From assembly GCA_963969345.1 (NCBI GenBank), contig OZ017766.1, positions 12,338,001 to 12,402,000 on the forward strand: 64,000 nt of DNA, given 5' to 3'. This stretch comes from Turbatrix aceti. Its lineage: Eukaryota > Nematoda > Chromadorea > Rhabditida > Panagrolaimidae. The position numbers and the translations under genes were made by a program. Positions 23,690 to 34,406 of this stretch are shown here, one piece after another (positions within the stretch are counted from its first letter, which is position 1; each line of letters begins with the position of its first letter). Under the pieces are notes generated by a model. That model saw only the letters and a list, made by a program, of their open reading frames with translations, made no database searches and was not told the origin of the DNA.

Positions 23690-24547
23690 TCGGATAAAAC
23701 TTCTGTTTGATTAGAGTTACCTCCCTTAGTTATTCCAAACTGGTACACCTCACCGTTGATAGTTTTGACGAGTGGTCCACCGCTGTCGCCCTCTGCGACC
23801 ATCTTGCGCGCCCTTCCGCCCAATATCCACTGACGATCCATTTGCAAAATGGGTAACTCGACTTTGCGAAGTCGACCATCGTCTGCCAGAAAGGGCAAGC
23901 CGCGTTCATCATGCCCATCGTAAAGACCGTAGGGCCGTCAGTGTTTTGGTTCCAAATTCATCCCCGTCAGCTGCCAACTTGACCGGTGTGACGTTGAAAT
24001 TGGACTTATTTCAATGACAGCGACATCGTTTTCGAAATGAGGAGGTTTTTCGTACAACTTGTGCAATTGGAATTTCTTAATGTCAGTGTATGTGCGGTCA
24101 GAACCATAGACTTTCAATGTTATGAAATCTTCACCAACGTAACGTCTAAAATTTATCAAAACTTTTTTTCTGCCAAAAAAAACTTACAAAGTACGATTTT
24201 GTTCCGTCATATTGCAACGGAGACAGTGGGCCGCAGTCAACACGTGCTTCTTTGAAATCACACTTCCGCAACACGTGTGCTGTAATAATAAAAATATAAT
24301 ACATATTTTGATACTTGTGTTTGGACAACTTACATAAACCACGGACGAATAATACATTGTGTAATAATTAAAACAGAAAACATGTACTCGCCTGGAGGAA
24401 CCAGACTACCGCCAATGATAAACCTACGATGTCGAGTCAGTCGCCATCAGATGGGTTATCCGGGCGAGCAACAGAAACAAGTACCGGCAACAGGTTGGCA
24501 ACAGCCAAAAATAACAGCTGCAGAAGAAGATGAAAGCGCATCCTCAT
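23690..24547 (-). pseudogene. trypsin-like serine protease, damaged allele 1
   Basis: On the minus strand: a start codon at 24547 followed by a strong signal peptide (MRMRFHLLLQLLFLAVANLL), an activation site RRFIIGG near 24420, a histidine exon 24188-24279 (VLTAAHC), an aspartate exon from 24145 downward (ENDVAVIE), and a serine region near 23771-23795 (EGDSGGPLV). All three triad residues are recognisable, so this descends from an S1 protease. The signal peptide and activation site are in different frames. A base is missing in the first exon relative to the other haplotype (CGAATAATAC versus CGAATAAATAC), and another in the aspartate exon (GAAATAAG versus GAAATTAAG). Further frame changes appear before the serine motif. 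It is probably non-functional. Confidence 0.75.
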
Positions 24548-24599
24548 GTCAGTGCGACTCACCGCAAAGACAAAACCTAGAAGTGACAAAAGAACGAGA

Positions 24600-26465
24600 A
24601 ATCGGTTTGCCAAAAGAAACAGAAGGCTGCCGTATTTGCATCACGATACTGTCAAAAACGTACGTGTTTATTTAGAAAAACAAAAAAGGGTTACTTGATC
24701 ATGAAACAGTTCAAAAACTTCAATCCCCGCAATTCTTTTCATGCGCGCAATCTGCAAACTGCTGCCAACTGAAAAAAAATCGTTGTCTTTTCTCTATTGT
24801 TGATGCAGCCGCTGCTGCGCTTGCTGCCGCTTTGTTTCATCTCTTCCCGGATGCTATTGTCATTCTTTTTTTAGCTTCCCGGCAGACTGGATCTCTCGAC
24901 AAGTATATTACGAATTAAAATTGCACTTGCATGTTTACCGGGATCTATGGATGCGTGGATGACTCATCCCAGCCGCTTCGACCTAAGATGACTCATCCTG
25001 ACGCTGTCTTTCTTTTCTCCGCCTTGCTTGCATCGTCCGGTCGGTCGGGGTCGATCGATTTGACCGACCGACGCAATTGTTGTACATACTACCACCGCGG
25101 GTCGTCTTGTTTTTGTTCTTCTTTTAAGCGATAATAAGTAGTCTCGTCTAGTGTTTGGCTGATATCAGGTTTTGCCTGATATCAGAGTCTGATACTGATA
25201 ATGATATCAGTATCAGTATCAATCAGGATGAGATTTGGTATCAGGATGATATCAGAATGATATCATGATATCGATTTTTCGTCAAAATATGCTTTAAAAT
25301 ACCGTTTTTTTGCCATTTGCTCACAATTGATGTAAAAAATACTCATTTTTATGTATCCGAGTAAAGCCATCCTCTATATTTTAATATTTAAAAACCGTTT
25401 TACTCTCATTTGAAAATGCGGCCCGTTTTTGACCACTGCACATTTTGTGCCACCAGGGTTTTCGACCGTTCCTGAAATCGCTCCGCTTCTGAGCGGAGGC
25501 AGAGCAAGCGATAAAAGAACGAAAAAAATATAAAGCGGGAGTGGAGCCAGCTGCATAAAAAAAAATTAGGTGCGCGAGCGTACATAATTTAGAAAAAAAA
25601 GGAGCGAGGAGAGCGGTACAAAAAGTCAAAATAGAAAACCCTATGTACAACGCAATTTTTAGTGTTTTTTTGCAGTGCATAAACGCAGAAAACAAAAACT
25701 TTACCTTTTTTGGACGACAAAATGATAAATTTATTCCAAAAAAAATTTTTTTGGGGTTAATTATCGAAACTATCATTATTATTGGTGATATCATGATATC
25801 ATTCTGATATCATCCTGATATCAGTATCATATCATGATAGTGTTTGCAACTATCACTATCATATCATGATGGCAAAAAAATGGTATCAGCCAAACACTAG
25901 TCTCGTCATCCATCGATTGTCGATCCTCGTGGTCAAGAAAAAACTGATTCATCATTTATTGCCTGACTCATACACAATATTTAGTATTTGTCAGTGATTT
26001 TATAATCGCTGGCAACAATAAAATATTCGCGGGATTATTTCTTCCGTCTTTCCAAGCATAAAAAACGTCCGAATCGATCGTATTCGTATATTTATAAGCG
26101 TGAAAAATTGTTTTTACCTTGTAACGTGTAATTTGTTGTTGCAAGAATCCATGTTTTTACGATGAAAAAGTTACACTCGTTTTTTTACTTAAAAATTTTT
26201 TTATGGTATTTGGTTTATTTTTTTGTTACTTTTCTGTTACGATATTTTTTAGCATTTTTTACCCTAAAAACCAGTTTTCGTTTGCTTTTCACCTTTTCCA
26301 CCTTGTTTTGTCTTCAGACGACATTTCCACACTTCCGTCCGCTTAGCACCTAAAATCCGTCGTAATCGTTACCTCAAAATATTCGAATTGGAAAGAAAGC
26401 CAAAATTCTTGTTTTTCAGCAACAAGACAGTCGAAAGTCAGAAATTTTTGTCAACCAAACCAAAG
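24600..26465. other. upstream region of cortactin, second haplotype
   Basis: No gene is seen. It contains the hAT-type MITE at 25149-25899. The cortactin 5' untranslated region ends in an acceptor, TGTTTTTCAG, at 26419, 46 bases before the start codon, matching 37072 in the other copy. Confidence 0.6.
25149..25899. mobile_element. hAT-type MITE, present in one haplotype only
   Basis: TAGTGTTTGGCTG at the left end and CAGCCAAACACTA at the right end are exact inverted repeats. The 8-bp duplication GTCTCGTC sits at 25141-25148 and 25900-25907, and a single GTCTCGTC occupies the empty site at 36554-36561 of the other haplotype. Both ends are packed with GATATCA / TGATATC palindromes. There is no transposase ORF. 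The 8-bp duplication and TAG start fit the hAT superfamily. Confidence 0.92.
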
Positions 26466-29232
26466 ATGTCTCAACTCGGTGCTAAACCCCAGCCTCCTCC
26501 AAAGCCAGCGATTGCCGACGACGATGACGATTGGGATACGGATCCGACGTTTGTCAACGATCTCAGCGAGAAAGAACTCCGTTGGGGATCAAAGACGGTC
26601 GAAGGCTCGGGTAGCCATGCCCATTCATTTCAGATTCGCGATCTTCATGGACAGGTCATTGATATTGAGCGTGAAAATCTTGAACAGAGAATTGCGTCTA
26701 TGCCGAGGCCATCGGAAGGATACGGCGGAAAGTTTGGCGTGCAGAAGGATCGCATGGACAAGGTGAGCAGATTTTTGGGATGAAAAATAGGGAATTTATA
26801 GGCTAAAACAGTCGAAATTGGGTGTTTTGGAGTAAATTTCATTTAAAAAAGTTTTTTTTTTTACATTGTGATTTTCTTGACACAAAAATCGAAGAACAGT
26901 CGAAAACGGTTTTTATGTTACGATACTTTTTTTGAGCATGTTTTTTTTACAGTTTTTGGCCTAAATTGATTGTTTTGACAATTCTTACTTCATTAACCGT
27001 TCTTTTTTTTCAGTCAGCAGAGAACTACGATTACCGCGGCAAAGTCGAAGCCCACGCGTCTCAGAAAGACCACTCTCAGGGTTTTGGTGGCAAGTTTGGC
27101 GTGCAAACGGATCGCAAGGACAAATCGGCTGTCGGCTGGGAAGATCACGAAAAACTCCAGCAACACGAATCCCAGACGGATTATAAGAAAGGATTTGGCG
27201 GAGAATTTGGCGTTCAAAGTGACCGGAAGGATAAATCAGCGGTTGGCTGGGAAGATCATGAAAAGCTACAACAGCATGAATCCCAGACGGATTACAAGAA
27301 AGGTTTCGGTGGACAATTTGGTGTCCAGAGCGATCGAAAAGACAAAAGCGCTCTCGGATGGGAAGAAAGAGAGAAACTCCAACAGCATGAATCCCAGACG
27401 GATTACAAGAAGGGCTTCGGTGGTCAATTTGGCGTTCAGAGCGATCGAAAAGACAAATCAGCTGTTGGATGGGAAGAACACGAAAAACTCCATCAACACG
27501 AATCCCAGACAGACTATAAAAAGGGTTTCGGTGGACAATTTGGCGTTCAGAGCGATCGTAAAGATAAGAGTGCCCTTGGATGGGAGGAGAGAGAAAAACT
27601 TCAACAACACGAATCCCAAACAGACTACAAGAAAGGATTTGGCGGACAATTTGGCGTTCAAAACGATCGAAAGGATAAAAACGCGCTTGGATGGGAGGAA
27701 AGAGAAAAACTCCAGCAACACGAATCACAGACGGATTATAAGAAAGGTTTTGGCGGACAATTTGGCGTGCAGAATGATCGAAAGGATAAGAGCGCCGCTG
27801 GATGGGATGAACCTGGCAAGTTGCAGCAACATGAAAGCCAAAATGGTGAGTTTTTGCGATGATTTTTTTGGGGGGATTACGATAGAACAGAAAAATGATG
27901 TTGAGTTATACTGTATGATTTTCTGGAGACGAAAATTTAAAAATTGTTAAAAACGATTTTTTTTCAAATCAGATTTTTTTAAGACAAAAAGTAAAAAAAC
28001 AATCGAAAACTGATTTTTTTGGATTGCTGTATTGTTTTTCTTGGCACGAAAATGACAAAAAAAATTTTTTTATTTGCTAGAAACTTTTTTTGGTTTTTTT
28101 ATGTGGAGATACAATTTTTTCTACTTTTTGGCAATTTTTTAAATTGATTTTTGACTCAATTTGACTGTTTTCAATTTTTTCGACATTATAAATTTTCCCG
28201 GAAGGTGTAAAACTATTTTTCGAAAAATGAAAACTGTTTACTTATAGAATTTGGATTGCATTATAATTTTCTTGACACAAAAAATTTAAAAAAAACAATC
28301 GAAATTGTTTTTCCTGTTTTTTTGTCTTTTCTGATCTTTTCAGTGTTTTTTGTCGGTTTTTTTACATTTTCTAACACTTTTTAGCCGGTAAGCCAACCCC
28401 AGAAGCCCTTCCGAGCCGAGGCAATGCTTCCAGCCTGCGCAGTCGATTCGAGCAACTAGCCAAAGGCCAGCAGGACGACAAAGTTCTCCAGGAACGTGAA
28501 AAGCGCAAGCGTGAAGACGAAGAGCTTCGTCGCCAGCAAGAGCAAGCTGAACAGGAGCGACAGAAACAAATCGAGCAAGCCTGGGAGTCGAAGGTTGCGA
28601 GCGGAGCCGTTGATGAATCGATTCAGCCCGTCGAAGACGAGGAACACGTTCACCGGGGAGTTCCCAAGCCCCATGGGCCTATGGGTGTTCGGTTGCCGTT
28701 TGCGGTTTCTTCTACCGTTCCTGAGCCGGTACGTGAGCAGCCAGAGCCTGAGGTCCCCACACCTGTTCAGGCTCCAGTATCTGTTTTCCCTCCGGGAGTC
28801 GTCAAACAACAACAACAACAGCAGATTCCGGTCTCAGTTCCTCCACCTCCACCTCCGGCCCCCGCTCCCGCTCCCGCTCCAGTAGGCAACAACAATGCTA
28901 ATGACGACGACGACGACGACTGGGATGATGAATCCAACTTTGCAAAGGTTTCTGAACCAACTCCTGCTCCTGCTCCACTACCATCGATATCGTATGACAC
29001 TCCCCCCCAACCACCCCCGGTATCAACCCTGCCGTCGTATGATTACGTTCCTGAGGTCATCCCACCCGCACCTGCTCCCGCACAGCTTCCATCGTATGAC
29101 TACGTTCCCGATGTCCTACCACCACAGGCAGCACCTGCACCCGTCGCTTCGGCTACGGTCTTGCCATCTTATGATGCGGTGCCGACAGATCTACCGCAAC
29201 CCGTCGTGCAGTATGAAGATCCACCGTATACG
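26466..29232 (+). CDS. CTTN: cortactin, second haplotype copy lacking the SH3 exon
   Basis: Exons 26466-26762, 27014-27845 and 28385-29232 match the complete gene at 37119-40585 with the same splice sites. Encoded order: acidic N-terminus with DDDDDWDTD (Arp2/3-binding type), cortactin repeats with GFGG(K/E/Q)FGVQ, a helical charged stretch, and a Pro-rich region. Compared with the other copy the third exon is 18 bases shorter: five fewer CAA codons in the polyglutamine tract near 28806 and one fewer GAC in the Asp run near 28905. The SH3 exon is missing because the contig ends inside a transposon inserted in the last intron at 29278. This is best read as an allele with its 3' end unassembled, not as a truncated gene. 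Confidence 0.92.
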
Positions 29233-29635
29233 GTATGTTGAGGGAGATTGGGTCTTGAAGAGAAATTTTATTTTTGACACAGGCCAGTCCAAATGCACGG
29301 ATACTCTGCAAAAATGCACGGATACGAAAATCGCGCGCGGATACTCTGCAAAAATGCACGGATGTTTTCTGTTGTTGTTTTTGTTGTGTCGGGCCGCATT
29401 TTATCCGTGCGCTTTTGCTGTGTATCCGTGCGGTTAACGCGTTTGCACGGATACTATTGCAAACCGCGCGGATACTCACAGAGTTCAAAAATGTTGCTGA
29501 ATTCGACGACATTTTAAATAAAAAATCGTAACTCGATCAATAATTGAGTTTTGCTTTCAAAAATTTTAGGACATACCAAGTAAATGTGTACCTTCAAATG
29601 GCATATTTTATTTTTTTTTATTTCATCAAAATTAT

Positions 29636-30313
29636 CAAAATTGAAGGAGGTGTGGTAGAAAAATCACTGCGAGCGAATAAAACGAGCTGGAAACAAAATT
29701 GAAAGCAATTCTGAAGCCCAACAAAATTATCTAACTTATTTTTTACAAAAAAGTATACCATGTCAACTTAGAAATGCCCAAAAAAAGGTTTCCAAAAAAA
29801 TTTTCTAAGAAAAATTAGATTTTCGGAACTTTTTTGAACTTTGATCAAAAAACTGAGTACGCCATTGGATTCTGCGTTCATTTCTACCCCCGGTCCTATT
29901 TTTTCGTAAAAATGCGTTTGAACCGCGCTCCATGCCGAATTTTTTGCCGAACACTACTTTGAAAAATTTTGGCGTCCTTTCATCAAAAAAAGTGGGGTTC
30001 AGAAGAAAATTTGCACTGGCGCGCGGAAAAATGATAAAATCCTGAAACAACCACTCCAGATGTAAAAGATACTGTAGAATGCGATAATGATTTTAGTTTT
30101 TGGATCACGTTTCGAAAAAGTTTCGAAAACGTTCCGATTATCAGAATGTTGTCGGAAATTTCAATTTTTCGGTAACTTTGAATTAATAATGATGGATTTT
30201 CATATTTTTACAAGATAGAGAATTTAGTTGTGCTTTGAAATCACTTTGAACTGGGTATTTAACTTTATTTTCGGGCGAGTAATGATTTTTCTAGTACACC
30301 TCCTTCAATTTTG
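29636..30313. repeat. nested inverted repeat inside the transposon (possible second MITE)
   Basis: CAAAATTGAAGGAGGTGT at 29636-29653 is mirrored by ACACCTCCTTCAATTTTG ending at 30313, and the similarity continues inward (TAGAAAAATCA / TGATTTTTCTA). The arms are about 31 bases with two mismatches. The interior has no coding character. Confidence 0.6.
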
Positions 30314-30630
30314 TCAAAAATAAAAATTTTGTAAAACGCGAGTAGGACTATTTCAAAGACAATGCTTGATTCTATTTTGTCAAAATTGAAAACATAAAAA
30401 TATCTATTCAGAAACCAATGTTTTGGAATTTTCAAATTAATTTCGTCAAATTAATTTTACGACTTGCGCATTCTGCGACTTTTCCATTGTTGAGGAGTCT
30501 CAACGCGAATGTTACTTCGCTGCGCTCGGGCTGATCAGCCCAACTTCGTTTTTTTTCTATGTTCTTTTTTTTTCTCGGGCGTGTTGTAATTGATGCTTTT
30601 TGGTGTGATTTTATTTGTTTTTTGTTTCAG

Positions 30631-31169
30631 ATTCCTCCGGCGACCTCCTTCAAGCGACTGCGATCTATCGGCAACCTTCTCAATGCTAACGTCGATGTCA
30701 TGATGCTGCCAATGTAAGTTTTTTAACTTTTCAAAGTTTTGGGGTATAAGGACGAATTTTTTTGATAACCAACCAAGTTTCACTCGGTTTTTTACCTTTT
30801 TTTGCGATTGTATGATGAGTTCATGCGATTTGTTAGGTAGGATTGCGCTGCGACAGATGGGGGCCAAGATCGGTTTCACAATCGCAGAAAAGGGAAAAAA
30901 ATTGGTTGAAAGGCAGTTGGCATGAAATTGAGGGCACAAAAATTTTTGGGCTTCGTTATTGTTTTCACCCAAAGTTTCAGATGACATCAACATCTGGTTC
31001 CCTCCGAATTTACTGTAAGTTTGAAGAAAAACTCGGAAACCCAACTAACTCTTCTGTTTTTAGGTAAACCGACTGCAATGAAGGGGACCTCGAAATCAAC
31101 GTTCTTGGCATGGAAATGGACTACGACGGCGACATGGAAGTCATCACAAAGTCCCACGATGAATTTTGA
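30631..31169 (+). pseudogene. exon-like cargo inside the transposon, origin unknown
   Basis: Three segments have normal splice signals: 30631-30713 (after TTTGTTTCAG, before GTAAGT; starts IPPATSFKRLRSIGNLLNA), 30981-31014 (after AAGTTTCAG, before GTAAGT; DINIWFPPNLL) and 31064-31169 (after TTTTTAG; contains GDLEINVLGMEMDYDGD and ends in TGA). The most protein-like frames do not join: the first junction is off by one base and a TAA falls at the second. It looks like a captured host gene fragment or a decayed transposon gene. I do not recognise the protein. Confidence 0.4.
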
Positions 31170-31595
31170 AAACGAAGTATCAGCATCCAGAAAGAATCCA
31201 ACTACCGGCACTTCAAAGAAACACGATGAGCCTGGAGAAACTGCGACGTCGTCGGCACCAACAAAAATTTTGTTCAATTATTGTATTTTTACGTTTTTCG
31301 GTGTTAATTAATTTGTGTATTGTTAATAAATTTATCCTACAGAAAAAGCAATCGATAATGGGGCCGGGGAAAAATAATCAGCCGCCCGCAATTTATCCGT
31401 GCATTTTTGCAGAGTATCCGTGCATTTTTGCAAAGTATCCGTGCATTTGGACCGCGTCGGCCGGCCTGGGAGAAAGCGAAAAAGCGCGCGGATACTGCTC
31501 AAAAGCGCACGGATACTGCTCAAAAGCGCGCGGATACTCCGTTACTCGTATCCGTGCATTTTTGCAGAGTATCCGTGCATTTGGACTGGCCTGTG

Positions 31596-31795
31596 NNNNN
31601 NNNNNNNNNNNNNNNNNNNNNNNNNNNNNNNNNNNNNNNNNNNNNNNNNNNNNNNNNNNNNNNNNNNNNNNNNNNNNNNNNNNNNNNNNNNNNNNNNNNN
31701 NNNNNNNNNNNNNNNNNNNNNNNNNNNNNNNNNNNNNNNNNNNNNNNNNNNNNNNNNNNNNNNNNNNNNNNNNNNNNNNNNNNNNNNNNNNNNNN
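31596..31795. other. assembly gap (200 N)
   Basis: A second gap of exactly 200 N. Confidence 0.99.
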
Positions 31796-34406
31796 CTATA
31801 AAAAAGACGGCATCAGAAATTCCAAATGTAGCATTTCCTAAGAAATCGTTGTTCTTGAAATAGAAAAAGTAAAAAAACATCAGCAATTATTTATGTATCC
31901 GAGTAGAGAAACTTCGATCTCTGTTCGTAGTGAGGCTAATATCACACAAGTGGCTAGCCGTTATTAACAGACTCTCACAGGGGAATTTTGATTATATCAG
32001 CATGTACATAGCTACATATGTAGTGCGAATAATGACCAAAGCGACGGGAAAAAATAATGACCTTTTTAAAAAATATATATCTTGAAGTTATATATTTATT
32101 TGTTTGACCATAAAAAGATAATCTACAATTATGGGATAATGATTATGAGTTTTTCACGTGATTTGCATAAAAAATCTGGTTCTCTGTACTAACGATTTGT
32201 GGAACCGGGTTTTTGGGAACACTGTTGGCCTTTTGTTAAAATTAAATTAAACAATACTGAGAAAAATTATTCTTGTTATCATTTTCGTGTAACAAAATGT
32301 TTCTTTACTGCAGCACACCCTAAAAATTGCAAATGCCAAGTTTGTAAATACATACCCAGCAAGCTTGTATTTACAAACTCTAGTTTATTGGCCAAAAATT
32401 ATGGCCCGACTCAAAATCCATAAAAAGAATTTTCTTAGAAAAAAAAGTTTTGTTCAAGAAAAAAATGGCAAAATGACGAATGTGTTTTTGTCTGCGTAGG
32501 CAATATAATTTTTTGAAGCTATGCGGATTAATGGGTACAAAAAACAGAATCACAAAAGGCTTACTGGACAAAAATACACGGTACGTCAAGAACACGCACT
32601 AAATCTAAATTTAAATCCGAGTACATACATACATAAATAAATATAAATATACAGACAAACAAACAACCCACAAATGAGGTTAACAATGCAGGTGTTACAA
32701 AAAAACAACCGTTAACACGAAACTTTCAACGGTCTTTAATGTGTGTTTAAAAACACACACACACACCCACGGTGAGAGCGTGTTCCCAACGCGAAAATTT
32801 TTTGCGAATGTGTAGAAGTGTTATGTGTTCAGCGGCAGTTTTCTGGCATTCAAATAGCTTGTTTTTTTTGGCATTTTGCCATTATATTGAGCTAAGTCCA
32901 AGCTTTTGAATGCACTTTGCGCGGTATCAATCGCTTGTGAACCAACCTCGCTGCAAGCGTCCAAAGAGAGAAAATATTGATTTTTTGTGTAGGCCTATTT
33001 CAATTCCTGTGCGGAAAATTGAAAATTTGGCGATTTGTTTGTGTTCTCCCTACCCAATGATGGGATTTAAACCAGTACCCGTGACTTTTCGTTTAGTGCC
33101 GTTCACGGAGAGGGCAAATGAAATTTCGACTATTTTGACTACCTCACGGGTGCAACTATTTGTCATGATTTTGCACCAATTATGCTTTGTTTTGCTAAAT
33201 CTGACCTCCTGATGCCAAAAAAACAAAAACAAAGTAGCTATCACTATCCACAAGCGAGAGAGGCTTCGCAAAATGTTATAGTGTAACAGGGAACAATACG
33301 CGCGCGCGGTGTTACCCGGGTTTTCGACGGTCAGATAATCTGTAGTTTAGAAGGCTGCTACCTCGGCCGGAACTTTGGTTTATAATCTTTTTTTTTGTTT
33401 TTTTGGCATGAGGAGGTCAGATTTAGCAAAACAAAGCATAATTGGTGCAAAATCATGACAAATAGTTGCATCCGCGAGGTAGTCAAAATAGTCGAAATTT
33501 CATTTGCCCTCTCCGTGAACGGCACTAAACGAAAAGTCACGGGTATTGGTTTAAATCCCATCATTGGGTAGGGAGAACATAAACAAATGGCCAAATTTTC
33601 AATTTTCCGCACAGGAATTGGAATAGGCCTACACGAAAAATCAATATTTACCATCTTTGGACTCTTGCAGCAAAGTTGGTTTATGAGCAATCGATACCGC
33701 GCAAAATGCATTCAAAAGCTTGGACTTAGCTTGACACAATGGCAAAATGCCAAAAAAATGCAAGTGATATGAATACCCGAAAACTGTCGACGAATGCATT
33801 ACACTTCTACACATTCGCAAAAAATTTTCGCGTTGGGAACACGCTCTCACCGTGGCGCACACCCGTAAAGTTGCTTTACACAGAAATACACCTGTGTATT
33901 ATGCGCTTTTTTACATATTCACACCATTTGTCTGAAAACAGCAACAAGCAAAAGCTGCGCAGACAGGCTGTAAGTTGGACAGTAAAAGTTGGACAATGCA
34001 TACACACATCGGCGTGTATCCCTACGATCGACCGTTTACATACTAGGTATAGTGTGTGCGCAATTACACCGGTCAGTCGCGCCTTAAAAAAAATAATTTT
34101 GTCGTGCCAATTGACTAATCGATGTGCTGTCAATCAGCGCTACGGCTAAACTGAGGACGCAGAACCCGTACTGTCTACTGGGAAAATAGGGCATTCAACA
34201 GCAACAACAAAAAAGAAATGTTCCGACAATGGCATTAAAAAATATTACTTTTCTGCCCATTTTGGCAAAAAAATGATAGCATGATATCATCGTGATACTA
34301 AACTATATAGTTTGTGACGGAATCGCGAAAAATATGTACATATTAGTACAAAAAATATTTTGAGTTCCGTGCGTTTAAAAAAAAATTTTAATTTCAACAA
34401 TTTCAG
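31796..34406. other. intron of the four-span gene, main haplotype
   Basis: Continues directly from the sequence that stops at 15186. It matches 20937-22431 with small indels (for example about 18 extra bases near 32362) and the 1.1-kb foldback element described separately. No coding sequence is seen. Confidence 0.75.
32768..33854. mobile_element. 1.1-kb foldback element, near-palindromic, present in one haplotype only
   Basis: The left end CACGGTGAGAGCGTGTTCCC is mirrored exactly at the right end (33835-33854), and the inverted similarity continues through arms of about 450-480 bases with scattered mismatches. Only about 100-150 bases at 33230-33370 are unique. Inverted copies of one 100-residue ORF appear at 32910-33212 (plus) and 33358-33711 (minus), which is the palindrome seen as translation, not two genes. 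The other haplotype lacks it. The flanks are CA-rich with an imperfect 8-bp repeat (CACACACC / CGCACACC). Confidence 0.85.

Larger units (their letters stand above)
15387..31595. other. alternative haplotype contig placed between two contiguous contigs
   Basis: Bounded by two 200-N gaps. Its interior 20521-20936 matches 14594-15186 and its continuation from 20937 to about 29277 matches 31796-39951. The end of the left contig (...GGGTACATA) and the start of the right contig (CTATAAAAAAGACGG...) meet without a lost or extra base at 20936/20937. The contig ends lie in an LTR and in a transposon terminal repeat, where assemblers typically break. Confidence 0.9.
29278..31595. mobile_element. DNA transposon with 50-bp perfect inverted ends, inserted in the last cortactin intron
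   Basis: 29278-29327 (starting CACAGGCCAGTCC) is the exact reverse complement of 31546-31595 (ending GGACTGGCCTGTG). Both ends carry many copies of GC(A/G)CGGATAC in both orientations (29290-29480 and 31385-31590). The other haplotype has no insertion after 39951. The contig ends on the last base of the terminal repeat, so the target duplication cannot be seen. No transposase is recognisable; instead there are exon-like segments at 30631-31169. The superfamily is unknown. Confidence 0.85.

Noticed and set aside
26985..27728. 247-codon ORF antisense to the cortactin repeats (and its twin at 37638-38381)
   Set aside because: It is a shadow of the repetitive sense exon; frames stay open because the same 111-base unit recurs. 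The same holds for the 288-codon plus-strand ORF in the wrong frame.
29278..31595. Short regular repeats of GCACGGATAC as a CRISPR-like array
   Set aside because: The repeats are in both orientations, unevenly spaced, at transposon ends, in a eukaryotic genome with spliced genes.
31166..31886. ORFs crossing the N run
   Set aside because: Their length comes from unknown bases in the gap and from repeats at the transposon end.
32910..33711. Two protein genes of about 100 residues on opposite strands
   Set aside because: They are inverted copies of each other within the foldback element, with no start context, splice signals or domain.
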